Shown: positions 1-7,758 of the stretch, piece by piece | How the letters are laid out: each line of letters opens with the position of its first letter | How positions within the stretch are numbered: position 1 is the first letter of the stretch | From: JAGNXB01 sp964471595 | Lineage (GTDB): Bacteria > Bacteroidota > Bacteroidia > Chitinophagales > Saprospiraceae | Length of the DNA stretch: 36,185 nucleotides | Assembly (NCBI GenBank): GCA_964471595.1 | Contig: CAYYGN010000028.1 | Location: 1-36,185, forward strand | Direction: 5' to 3' | The notes under the pieces: generated by a model | Told to the model about the DNA's origin: nothing | What the model saw: only the letters and a program-made list of their open reading frames with translations | Database searches by the model: none | Position numbers and translations under genes: made by a program

Positions 1-182
1 CGGACGTTGTTGACATCCATATCGGTCTCGCTGGTGGAAGGGCTGCATATTTCCCTCAGGCTCGCCGTCTTGGGCGTGGAGGGTCCTTTCTTCTCTCCCG
101 TTTGAGGGTTGATGTAGGCTTGGGCCGTGAAGGCGAAAGCCGCAATCAACCAACCGGTAGAGGCGAATTTGAGCATGTTCAT
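1..182 (-). CDS. Secreted protein, N-terminal part only (partner of TonB receptor)
   Basis: This is the first 60 codons of a minus-strand gene that continues past the left edge. It begins with two close ATG codons (182 and 176). A short signal-peptide-like stretch follows, with a hydrophobic core LIAAFAF and an AQA-type cleavage site, then the mature start YINPQTGEKK. The later segment MDVNNVR resembles the N-terminus of large secreted proteins that I recall from Saprospiria genomes next to TonB-dependent receptors, many of which end in a T9SS sorting domain; that end is not visible here. The gene starts 27 bases after the receptor stop codon, so the two are probably co-transcribed. The signal peptide is visible. 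The family and T9SS export are recollection and inference. Confidence 0.65.
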   Translation of the reverse strand, partial: MNMLKFASTGWLIAAFAFTAQAYINPQTGEKKGPSTPKTASLREICSPSTSETDMDVNNV

Positions 183-209
183 TTGCGCCAGTTTTTTTTC
201 GTTTACAGA

Positions 210-3200
210 TTAAAATTCGAATATGGCACCTAAGTAAATTCTGCGGGGCAGGTTGAAAAACCCGGGGTTGAGCAGCGCCCAACTGTAGACATCCAGATAG
301 TACTGCGGATCGCGGCCCAGATCCACCAGGGTCTGCACGGCCGACTGTCCGAAGGACGAGGCAAGGAATCCGGAGTCATCCGGCGAACCGCTCACCGAGT
401 ACACACCCAGGGTGTTGCGGATATCCAGGACATTCTGGACCCGGAGGTAAGCATTCAGCCAAAGAGGGCGGGCGTTTTCGACGGTTTTGGACGTCAGGTC
501 AAAGCGTTTGTCGATCCTGAGGTCCATGTTGAAACGCCAGGGCAAACGATCGCCGTTGATGGTCCCGGAATTGCCCGACCCGCCGAAAGCGGTGGGCACC
601 AGTGTCCGGGTGTAGGGCCGGCCGGAAACGGCCGAGGTTTGAATGTTGATCCCTGCATCGGCGAAGATGTCGGAACCTAAAATGCGTGGGCCATTGTATT
701 TCTTGCCGCGACCATACCGGTAATCAAAAATCAGGTTGAAAGTGTGCCGCTCATCATAGCTGAAGGGGAAGAGGGTCCTGATGTTCAGACCGCGATTGGT
801 CAGACCTTGCTGTGAATTGGCATCGGAACCGGTGCCGTCGGCAAACTGCAGGGTGTAGTTGGCATTGACTGTGATGTTGCTGGTCCGGCGAAGGTCATAT
901 TCAATGGAAAAGGCCTTGACCGTCCCGAAATCGATATTGCCGTAGGTGTCGTAATTGGATACGGGAGCCGGCACATACAGAATAGTCCTGCGCTGGATGA
1001 GATCACGCAACTCGCGATAGTAAGCCGAGAGGCGCAGTGCGGAAGAATTGGTCAGCTTTTGCTGGAAGCCCACTTCGTAAACGATGGTGCGCTCCGGCTG
1101 CAGGTTGGGGTTGTTGGCCGGTGTGCGTCCCTGGCTTTCGAAATAGAAATATTGCAGTGGCGTCACAATGGTATTGGAGGTGGGCCGGCTGACCAGCACA
1201 TCGTAATTGGCAAAGAAGTTGGCATCCTGGCTGATGGGAAAGGAGAAGGAAAGGCGGGGTACCAGGAACAACTTGGCCTTGAACTCCTCGAAAGAGGATT
1301 CCACTTCGAAATTCTCGGAGCGGATATCCCGGAGGTCGCGGTTTTGTTGGACAAAATAAGGGGTGGCTGTCGAGGTGCCATAGATGGCTCGGCCGTCGGG
1401 TGCCGGTGCCCCGTTGGGATAAAACCACTGATCGCCCCGGCGATACGCCTCCACCGATGTGCCGCCTTGTTCGGTAACATAGACCTTGAAATCCGGGTCG
1501 ATGTTGTCCGGACGGAAATCCGGCACAACGCCTGCCTGGCCATCCCGGGAATAGAAATTTTCGGCGGCGATGACCTCGTACAGGGAATAGGGATCTTTGA
1601 GTACGCTGGTGTTGGCATCATAACGATCCGCACGTAGTCCTATCCGGAAAATGATGTCGCGGAAGGTGAACTTGTCCTGGACCCACATACCCAGGTAGGT
1701 AGGACGCCAGGGCGCCACCGGGAATGTCCGTTCATTAGTCACCGGATCCCGGGCTGTGAAGAAATCCTTAAAGGTGATATCTCCGGAGGTCAGGTTGCCG
1801 AGGTAGTCATAACCGTAATAGTTGATTACGTTGGGCTCGTTGGTCAACTCGGTGGAGGAAAACATGTCCAGGGTGAGTTGGCTGGGATCGAGTTGGCTGA
1901 CTTCCACGTATTCATTGATCGGGATGCCCAAACGGTTGCGCAGTTCCTTGTAGAAACGACCGTTGACATCCGCCACCAGAGGTTGGTAGATATAGAAGGT
2001 GTCATTGGGGAAAATGGGATCATCCGTGATGGTCCCGATGGGGCCACCTTCATAATCCACTCCAATGAAGTGCTTGTTGGCTTCCAGGCCTCCGATGATC
2101 CAGAGGCGGTTCGGGTTGATGGTGTAAAACCGGTTGTCCCTTTGTTCGTACATGGCGCCGATGGAAAGGGTATGCCGTCCTTTGGAAGAACCGCCCGGCA
2201 TAAGGTCGAAGGAAAGACCGCCCGTGAAGGTGTACTGGTTGTTCTGTCCTTTCTGGTAGTTGTTGTACACGCCGTGGACGTTCTGGAAGAACTGGTAAAT
2301 GGAGGACAGGTTGTTGGTGATCTGACCGTTGATGGCCTGATAGGCGCCAAGGTCCTCATTGTCGGCCGGGATCAGGGCATTGTAGAGAGAAAGGCCGGGA
2401 TTGCGGCTGTTGGAGGGGTCAAACCCGGTAAACAGACGGGTATATCCTTCGAATCCGTATCCGAACTGGTTGGTATTGGGGTCGTCATCGGCATTGAAAC
2501 CCAGGGACGGAACACGTTCAAAGGAAAATCGTCCGATGTGGCCATAGTCCCAAACCCGGTCTTTGTGGCGGGGATCATAGGTGGTGGTTTTGTCAAACTC
2601 CCATCCGAACTGGAGCCAGTAGGAGGCGTTTTGGATGACGGCACTGGTCCCCGAGGCGGACCCACCACCCAGGCGGTGCCGGAACCGGGAGATCACACGA
2701 TAGCGGTCGTTGTAGGTGGTGGGATTGTTTTCGTAGTTCATCAGCGACCAGTCGAAGCCCGCATTGGCGCTGTGGTCGTTGAAGGACGGGGTAAACCTGT
2801 CCTGGTCGGAATTGAGGGTACCGGTCACTGATAGATCGATATCCTTGCTGAGGCGGAAGTCAAGTTTGCCGGTGAGGTCCAGACGGGTCTCCCTTTCATT
2901 GGGACGCGCTTTGCGGAGTTCGACATCCTGGTTGTTGATCTGCTCGCCGGCAGGTACCAAAATGTTGCTGGAGCCGATGAATTCCATCGGGTTGGCCTTC
3001 AGACGCGCCAGCACGTCGTCCTTGACGACATAGACACCGGTGGCGGTGGGACCATCCTCATCGATGGTCCGGTAACGGGCCGACAGACGGAATCCGAGCA
3101 AACTCTGACCGTCCTTGCGTTTGATGATGGGGCCCGAGACAAAGCCATTAACCATGTTGTATCCATAGGGATCGAGAAACTGGGAGGTCTCGACTTCTAT

Positions 3201-3896
3201 CTGACCGGAATACCGGCTGGAGGCCCCTTTGGTGGTGATGGAAATGCCACCACCGGTAATGTCGCCGATCTCGGCCGGGAACCCTCCGGTGATCACCTGG
3301 AGCTGGTCGATCTCGGTCTCGGGCGGCAGCGCCCCGAATACCCGGATACCGTCAATGTAATAGTTGGTGGCGCCGCTGCGGCTGCCCCTTACGTTGACGG
3401 CCCGCCCCTCATCCTGGGATGAGAGGCCCGCCGTCGTAGCGGCCAGCGCGTTGATGTTCTTGGTCGGCAGATTGCGGATTTCGTCACCGGTTTTGATACC
3501 CCCTCGTGTCGTGTTGTCCTGCTCGATGAGCGGCACTTTGTAATCCACGACCTCAATGGCTTCCAGGTCTATCCCGGAAGACATCTCGAAGTTGACGAAG
3601 GTGGTCCGTCCTGCCAGGGCCGTGATACCGTTTACCCGCTTGGTCTGCATGCCCACATAGGAGACTTCCAGATCGTAGGTGCCCGGATCAATGTTGGCAA
3701 AATTGTAGTTGCCGTCAAAGTCCGTCAAAACACCGGTCAGCAGGGAGCCATTCTTGTAGAGGCTCACCGTGGCCGCGATCACGGGCTCGTTGGCGTCATC
3801 CTTGACACTACCGGCCAGGGAAGTCGCGCCCGTTTGGGCGATGGTCATTCCGACCGCGAGTATCCACAAAACGAGGGAGGTGTACAGTCTCCTCAT
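210..3896 (-). CDS. TonB-dependent receptor with carboxypeptidase-like regulatory domain
   Basis: An outer-membrane receptor of 1228 residues that should import a ligand using TonB-ExbBD energy. Residues 1-20 form a signal peptide ending at AQ. Residues of about 25-110 are a CarboxypepD_reg-like beta-sandwich (GSVKDDANEPVIAATV, then FDGNYNFANIDPGTYDLEVSYVG cut to the motif DGNYNF). About 130-225 is the plug, with the motifs VNVRGSRS and YYIDGIRV. The rest is a long beta-barrel rich in aromatic residues, ending in the terminal phenylalanine typical of outer-membrane proteins (YLGAIFEF). The length is large for the family, as is common for Bacteroidota receptors. No SusD-like gene adjoins it; the downstream partner is a different secreted protein. 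The substrate cannot be read from the sequence. Confidence 0.93.
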   Translation of the reverse strand: MRRLYTSLVLWILAVGMTIAQTGATSLAGSVKDDANEPVIAATVSLYKNGSLLTGVLTDFDGNYNFANIDPGTYDLEVSYVGMQTKRVNGITALAGRTTFVNFEMSSGIDLEAIEVVDYKVPLIEQDNTTRGGIKTGDEIRNLPTKNINALAATTAGLSSQDEGRAVNVRGSRSGATNYYIDGIRVFGALPPETEIDQLQVITGGFPAEIGDITGGGISITTKGASSRYSGQIEVETSQFLDPYGYNMVNGFVSGPIIKRKDGQSLLGFRLSARYRTIDEDGPTATGVYVVKDDVLARLKANPMEFIGSSNILVPAGEQINNQDVELRKARPNERETRLDLTGKLDFRLSKDIDLSVTGTLNSDQDRFTPSFNDHSANAGFDWSLMNYENNPTTYNDRYRVISRFRHRLGGGSASGTSAVIQNASYWLQFGWEFDKTTTYDPRHKDRVWDYGHIGRFSFERVPSLGFNADDDPNTNQFGYGFEGYTRLFTGFDPSNSRNPGLSLYNALIPADNEDLGAYQAINGQITNNLSSIYQFFQNVHGVYNNYQKGQNNQYTFTGGLSFDLMPGGSSKGRHTLSIGAMYEQRDNRFYTINPNRLWIIGGLEANKHFIGVDYEGGPIGTITDDPIFPNDTFYIYQPLVADVNGRFYKELRNRLGIPINEYVEVSQLDPSQLTLDMFSSTELTNEPNVINYYGYDYLGNLTSGDITFKDFFTARDPVTNERTFPVAPWRPTYLGMWVQDKFTFRDIIFRIGLRADRYDANTSVLKDPYSLYEVIAAENFYSRDGQAGVVPDFRPDNIDPDFKVYVTEQGGTSVEAYRRGDQWFYPNGAPAPDGRAIYGTSTATPYFVQQNRDLRDIRSENFEVESSFEEFKAKLFLVPRLSFSFPISQDANFFANYDVLVSRPTSNTIVTPLQYFYFESQGRTPANNPNLQPERTIVYEVGFQQKLTNSSALRLSAYYRELRDLIQRRTILYVPAPVSNYDTYGNIDFGTVKAFSIEYDLRRTSNITVNANYTLQFADGTGSDANSQQGLTNRGLNIRTLFPFSYDERHTFNLIFDYRYGRGKKYNGPRILGSDIFADAGINIQTSAVSGRPYTRTLVPTAFGGSGNSGTINGDRLPWRFNMDLRIDKRFDLTSKTVENARPLWLNAYLRVQNVLDIRNTLGVYSVSGSPDDSGFLASSFGQSAVQTLVDLGRDPQYYLDVYSWALLNPGFFNLPRRIYLGAIFEF

Positions 3897-3997
3897 AAGT
3901 CATCCAGATTTGAGTATGGTTTACAGACAGGGTGCAATGTTAAAGAAATTAACGGTTATGCCACCAAGAATTAATGGTAATGTCGTTCACATTACAC

Positions 3998-4019
3998 TCC
4001 GGAATCCTTTCTTTCCGGA
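3998..4019. repeat. Inverted repeat upstream of the TonB receptor
   Basis: A perfect 7-base inverted repeat, TCCGGAA (3998-4004) and TTCCGGA (4013-4019), with an 8-base spacer. It lies in the 189-base gap between the stop of the hydroxyacid dehydrogenase gene and the start of the TonB receptor gene, both on the minus strand. It could be an operator for the receptor or a terminator stem for the dehydrogenase gene. There is no T-tract after it on the minus strand, which favours a protein-binding site slightly. Its function is not established. Confidence 0.35.
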
Positions 4020-4085
4020 ACATGCCTGAAGAAGTGGCAAAGTGTAAACAACTGGCAGTCATAAACATATGCGACTTTTCATCGT

Positions 4086-5042
4086 TCAGGCCGGGGTGCC
4101 CCGCCGCCAGTTTTGAATCTTTTCCAGGAGTACGGCGGCAATGCGCTCGAGTGATTCGCGGGTCCAGCCGGCCACATGCGGGCTGAGCATCACATTGGGG
4201 AGGTGGTACAGACGCCGGTACCATTCCCTCTCGGCCGACGACATGGTTTCCGGCTTTTCGTTTTCAAAGACATCCAGACAGGCGCCTCCCGCCTTGCCGG
4301 ATTCCAGGGCTTCGATCAGGGCCGGGGTATCCACCTGGTTGCCCCGGGCGGTATTGATCAAAACGAATCCGTCCCGGCAGGAGGCGATATAGCGGCGATC
4401 CACATAATGCCGCGTTTCAGGGGTCAACGGCAAATGAAGAGATATAATGTCGGCTTCCCGGGTGATATCCGACGCCTCCACCCTTTCTACCCAGGGCAGA
4501 CTGTCTTTCCAGTCAGGTTTGTATTTGTCATGCCCCAACACCCTGACCGACATCCCCCGGAGCTTGCGCGCCAGGGCACTCCCGGTATGTCCCACTCCGA
4601 CAATGCCCACCGTTCGTCCCGCCAGTTCCCAGCCCCGGTTCTTTTCCCGGTGCCACTGGAAATCCCGGACCTCGCGATCTGACGCCGTCAGGTGGTTGGC
4701 CAAACAGAGCAGCATACCAAGAGCGTGCTCAGCCACCGCATTGCAGTTGCCCTCAGGGGCACTGAAAACCCGCACCCCCCGGCGGCGTGCCTCCTCCAGG
4801 TCAATGATCTCCAGACCGGACCCGAGACGGGCGACAAACGCCAGTTCAGGCGCCGATGCCAGCATGGAGGCATCCACTACGATCTTGCTGTTGATGACCA
4901 GTCCCCGGCAGGAGCCGGCCATCCGTCTGACCTCCTCCGGGAGGATGTCGGGCCGGACAACCACTTCATAGCCGAGGTCTCGCAAGCCTTCTGCCAGCAA
5001 GGGGTGGGCGGTATCGGTGATGAGCACTAGTTCCTTCTGCAT
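4086..5042 (-). CDS. D-isomer-specific 2-hydroxyacid dehydrogenase (SerA-like)
   Basis: An NAD-dependent cytoplasmic oxidoreductase of 318 residues from the 3-phosphoglycerate/2-hydroxyacid dehydrogenase family. The Rossmann nucleotide-binding motif is VGIVGVGHTG (about 145-154). The catalytic triad is visible: Arg233 in NTARGNQVD, Glu262 in FENEKPE and His289 in SPHVAGW. The open frame extends upstream to 5255, but the extra 71 residues are low-complexity and overlap the divergent gene, so the ATG at 5042 (MQKELVLITD) is chosen; it gives the normal family length. A TACCTTTG box 31 bases upstream supports this start. The protein lacks the C-terminal ACT domain of long SerA forms. Phosphoglycerate is a possible substrate, but no serC lies nearby, so the exact substrate is open. 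Confidence 0.88.
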   Translation of the reverse strand: MQKELVLITDTAHPLLAEGLRDLGYEVVVRPDILPEEVRRMAGSCRGLVINSKIVVDASMLASAPELAFVARLGSGLEIIDLEEARRRGVRVFSAPEGNCNAVAEHALGMLLCLANHLTASDREVRDFQWHREKNRGWELAGRTVGIVGVGHTGSALARKLRGMSVRVLGHDKYKPDWKDSLPWVERVEASDITREADIISLHLPLTPETRHYVDRRYIASCRDGFVLINTARGNQVDTPALIEALESGKAGGACLDVFENEKPETMSSAEREWYRRLYHLPNVMLSPHVAGWTRESLERIAAVLLEKIQNWRRGTPA

Positions 5043-5073
5043 GCGGGAAGGTTGCCGGCCACTGCCGGCTCCC

Positions 5074-5081
5074 CAAAGGTA
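5074..5081 (-). promoter_or_regulatory. Bacteroidota -7 box (TACCTTTG) for the hydroxyacid dehydrogenase
   Basis: An exact match to TAnnTTTG, the -7 element known from Bacteroidota, 31 bases before the ATG at 5042. No clear -33 TTTG is seen at the expected distance. It lies inside the longer open frame, so if it is used the longer reading of the dehydrogenase cannot be translated from this transcript. Confidence 0.45.
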
Positions 5082-5265
5082 AATCAATGCCTCCTGGCCG
5101 ACGCGTGCCGATCCCTCCTTGGCCGGCATCACGGGTTCAACGGACGCCCCGGTTGAGCCGGATCGCCAAATGTCGCAGGCCCGACATCCCTTTCCCCCGG
5201 GATTGGGCTTCAAGACAGCCGTTCCGCCGGGAATACCGAAATTTGCCCAAACCAATCCCTCATCC

Positions 5266-6180
5266 GTGCCCCCATCCTATCGCTCCCTGGACCCCGCTGA
5301 TCTGGCCGTAAAGGACCTGCACCAATTCATTTTGGGCATCGTCTCGCCCCGCCCCATCGCATTCGCCTCCACCCTCGATGCCGAAAACCGGCCCAATCTG
5401 GCTCCCTACAGCTTTTTCAACGCCTTCAGCTCCAATCCTCCCATCGTCGTGTTTTCTTCCAACCGCAAGGTGAAGGACAATACCACCAAGGACACGCTGC
5501 ACAATATCCGCCAGACCGGTGAGGTGGTCATCAATGCCGTCAGTTACAGCATGATGCGGCAGATGGCGTTGGCCAGCATCGAATACCCGCCGGATGTAGA
5601 CGAATTTGCCAAAGCCGGATTGACCCCTGTTCCCTCCGAACTGGTCAAACCGTTCCGTGTGGCCGAATCTCCGGCCCATCTCGAATGCCGGGTCAAGGAC
5701 ATCATCACGCTGGGTGACCAGGGAGGAGCGGGCCACATGATCATTTGCGACGTTCTGCGCATCCATGTCCGTGAATCCGTGCTGGACGAACAGGACCGCA
5801 TTGATCCCCATCGCATTGACCTTGTCGGACGCATGGGACGGGCTTACTATGTCCGTGCCAGCGGGGCCGCCGTACATACCCTCTATCAACCCATGGATGC
5901 CATCGGCATGGGATTCGACCAATTACCGCCCAGTATCCGCCACAGCCCCATTCTGACGGGTAGCGAACTGGCCGAGATCGCCGCCCTGACCCGGTGGCCA
6001 ACCGAGGAGGAGATCAGCGTCTTTGCGGATATGCCGGAGATCCGCGAGATCACGGAAACCGAAGAGGAAGTCCTCGAACGCCTCCATGAGCGGGCCCGGG
6101 TCTATATCGGTACGGGTCAGGTGCGTATGGCCGCCGAAACCCTTTTTCTCGCCGACAGAATCGTTGGCCGACAGGACTGA
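5266..6180 (+). CDS. Flavin reductase family protein (FMN-binding split barrel)
   Basis: A cytoplasmic FMN-binding split-barrel protein of about 304 residues. The conserved core begins near YRSLDPADL and contains SPRPIAFAS, NLAPYSFFNAF and NPPIVVFSS, which match the flavin-binding part of this family. A C-terminal helical extension of about 80 residues follows. The open frame begins at an ATG at 5119, but its first 49 residues are proline-rich and unlike the family. I therefore prefer GTG at 5266, with a near-consensus box GAAATTTG (5238-5245) 20 bases before it; ATG at 5119 or 5170 remain possible. The gene diverges from the hydroxyacid dehydrogenase gene and converges on recA. The electron acceptor and pathway are unknown; such proteins are often loosely annotated as NADH:flavin oxidoreductases. 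Confidence 0.82.
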   Translation: MPPSYRSLDPADLAVKDLHQFILGIVSPRPIAFASTLDAENRPNLAPYSFFNAFSSNPPIVVFSSNRKVKDNTTKDTLHNIRQTGEVVINAVSYSMMRQMALASIEYPPDVDEFAKAGLTPVPSELVKPFRVAESPAHLECRVKDIITLGDQGGAGHMIICDVLRIHVRESVLDEQDRIDPHRIDLVGRMGRAYYVRASGAAVHTLYQPMDAIGMGFDQLPPSIRHSPILTGSELAEIAALTRWPTEEEISVFADMPEIREITETEEEVLERLHERARVYIGTGQVRMAAETLFLADRIVGRQD

Positions 6181-6249
6181 TAGCCGAAATCTCACCTCCC
6201 GTCACTTTCTACGAATGGACCCTGATACGGGTGTTAATGTTCTTCTGAC

Positions 6250-6266
6250 CGGGCAACCGGCCCGGC
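6250..6266. terminator. Hairpin between convergent flavin reductase and recA genes
   Basis: A perfect stem CCGGGC/GCCCGG with a 5-base loop (AACCG), 70 bases after the flavin reductase stop. It lies in the 284-base gap between two convergent genes, where a terminator is expected. No T-run follows on either strand, so it would be an atypical intrinsic terminator. The rest of this gap shows no credible gene. Confidence 0.4.
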
Positions 6267-6286
6267 AACTTGCCTGTCCACTGATC

Positions 6287-6324
6287 TGACCACATGCCGG
6301 GATACCCGCCTGACCACCTGCCGG
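6287..6324. repeat. Short direct repeat in the recA downstream region
   Basis: Two 15-base copies, CTGACCACATGCCGG (6287-6301) and CTGACCACCTGCCGG (6310-6324), differ at one position and start 23 bases apart. They sit just beyond the 6250-6266 hairpin, between two convergent genes. The function is unknown. Confidence 0.4.
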
Positions 6325-6464
6325 TAGAAACCACAGAATTATGCAAGACCGGGAGACGAGGCGTGCCCGACCGTCATCCACGCCATGGCAACGGGTCCCT
6401 TCAAGCGCGATCCAATGACCACCCTTTCGCGATACACCGGATGCAGCCCGGACCGGCCAACGGA

Positions 6465-7505
6465 TCAATCTTCATCGCCGGCCTCCACCTTGGCTTTCAG
6501 ACCACCTTGCTGCAGTTTTTCCTTGAGCCGGGATTCCACTTCAGCCGCCACTTCGGGGTTGTCGAGCATGAATTGCTTGGCGGCATCCCGGCCCTGGGCG
6601 ATTTTGGCACCCTCATAGCTGTACCAGGATCCGCTTTTCTCGAGGATATTGTGGTCCACACCGAGATCCACCAGCTCGCCGGATTTGGAGATGCCCTCTC
6701 CGTACATGATGTCAAACTCGGCCACACGGAAAGGAGGCGCCAGCTTGTTCTTGACCACCTTGACCTTGACGTGGTTGCCGACGACATTGCCTTCCTTGTC
6801 CTTCAGGGCCTGGCCGTTGCGGCGGATGTCAAGGCGTTGGGAGGCGTAAAATTTGAGGGCATTACCTCCGGTGGTCGTTTCGGGGTTGCCAAACATGACA
6901 CCGATTTTCTCACGCAACTGGTTGATGAAGATGCAGCAACAGCCGGTCCGCCCGATGGAGGCCGTCAGTTTGCGCATGGCCTGGGACATCAGGCGGGCCT
7001 GGAGCCCGACTTTGGAATCACCCATCTCCCCTTCGATCTCGCTGCGGGGCACCAGGGCGGCGACTGAGTCGATCACAATGATGTCGATGGCGCCCGAGCG
7101 AATGAGGTTCTCGGCGATCTCCAGGGCCTGCTCTCCGTTGTCGGGCTGAGAGATGAGCAGGTTTTCGGTGTCAACGCCCAAACGGTCGGCATAACTGCGG
7201 TCAAAGGCGTGTTCCGCGTCGATGAAAGCCGCGATCCCTCCTTTTTTCTGACATTCCGCAATGGCGTGTATGGCCAAAGTGGTTTTTCCGGAAGACTCCG
7301 GTCCGTAAATTTCAATGACTCGCCCTCTGGGAAATCCCAGCGTCCCCAGGGCGATGTCGAGGGACAGCGAACCCGTCGAGATGGACTCCACATCCACTTC
7401 GGGTTTGTCTCCCAATTTCATGATGGTACCCTTGCCGTAGGCCTTTTCCAGACGATCGACCGTCAATTGCAGGGCTTTCAGCTTGGCGTCTCTTTCATTG
7501 CTCAT
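6465..7505 (-). CDS. recA: Recombinase A
   Basis: The ATP-dependent DNA strand-exchange protein of homologous recombination, 346 residues, a normal RecA length. Walker A is GPESSGKT (68-75). Other hallmarks are FIDAEHAFD, the Walker B strand IIVIDSVAALVP, the L2/signature region INQLREKIGVMFGNPETTTGG (trimmed here to NQLREKIGVMFG) and ALKFYAS. A run of three cysteines (TGCCCIFI) precedes the signature; I believe such cysteines also occur in other Bacteroidota RecA proteins. The acidic C-terminus (EAGDED) is typical. The ATG at 7505 is supported by a TATTTTTG box 20 bases upstream and a weak purine-rich AGGAAA before the start. The gene stands alone, with neither recX nor lexA adjacent. Confidence 0.97.
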   Translation of the reverse strand: MSNERDAKLKALQLTVDRLEKAYGKGTIMKLGDKPEVDVESISTGSLSLDIALGTLGFPRGRVIEIYGPESSGKTTLAIHAIAECQKKGGIAAFIDAEHAFDRSYADRLGVDTENLLISQPDNGEQALEIAENLIRSGAIDIIVIDSVAALVPRSEIEGEMGDSKVGLQARLMSQAMRKLTASIGRTGCCCIFINQLREKIGVMFGNPETTTGGNALKFYASQRLDIRRNGQALKDKEGNVVGNHVKVKVVKNKLAPPFRVAEFDIMYGEGISKSGELVDLGVDHNILEKSGSWYSYEGAKIAQGRDAAKQFMLDNPEVAAEVESRLKEKLQQGGLKAKVEAGDED

Positions 7506-7525
7506 GGCTTTCCTGTTTTATGGGG

Positions 7526-7533
7526 CAAAAATA
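7526..7533 (-). promoter_or_regulatory. recA -7 box (TATTTTTG)
   Basis: An exact TAnnTTTG match 20 bases before the recA ATG. A TTTG that could serve as -33 lies at 7558-7561 on the minus strand, 24 bases away, which is on the long side for Bacteroidota promoters. The surrounding bases are much richer in A and T than the genome at large, as promoters usually are. Confidence 0.5.
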
Positions 7534-7550
7534 AAACAAATCGTTTCATA

Positions 7551-7568
7551 TTTTTCACAAATGAAAAA
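7551..7568. promoter_or_regulatory. Dyad at the likely recA -33 element (candidate operator)
   Basis: A perfect inverted repeat TTTTTCA-CAAA-TGAAAAA: arms at 7551-7557 and 7562-7568 around a 4-base centre. The centre, read on the minus strand, is TTTG, the candidate recA -33 element. A dimeric repressor bound here would block the promoter, as LexA does at recA in other phyla. The sequence is unlike the E. coli or Bacillus SOS boxes. Assignment as an SOS operator is inference. Confidence 0.4.
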
Positions 7569-7758
7569 ATAATTTTCAAAACACGCGGATGAGGAGCATC
7601 TCCGACCTCGTGGCAAAGATAGGCCGGAGGGCGGAATCCTCCGGGATGAAATCCACGCCGTACCGGGGACAAAACGCAAATAGCCGGTCATTTCGGGGGA
7701 GCCACGCCGGACCATTCCGCGGCATCCCTCCGGCCGGTGGTACCTGGCCCCGTCCCGG

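Noticed and set aside
5130..5150. GGTTCAACG resembling a tRNA T-loop
   Set aside because: No acceptor or anticodon stem can be folded around it.
5119..5265. Extended N-terminus of the flavin reductase
   Set aside because: The extra 49 residues are proline-rich and unlike the family; GTG 5266 fits the conserved domain, though the ATG cannot be excluded.
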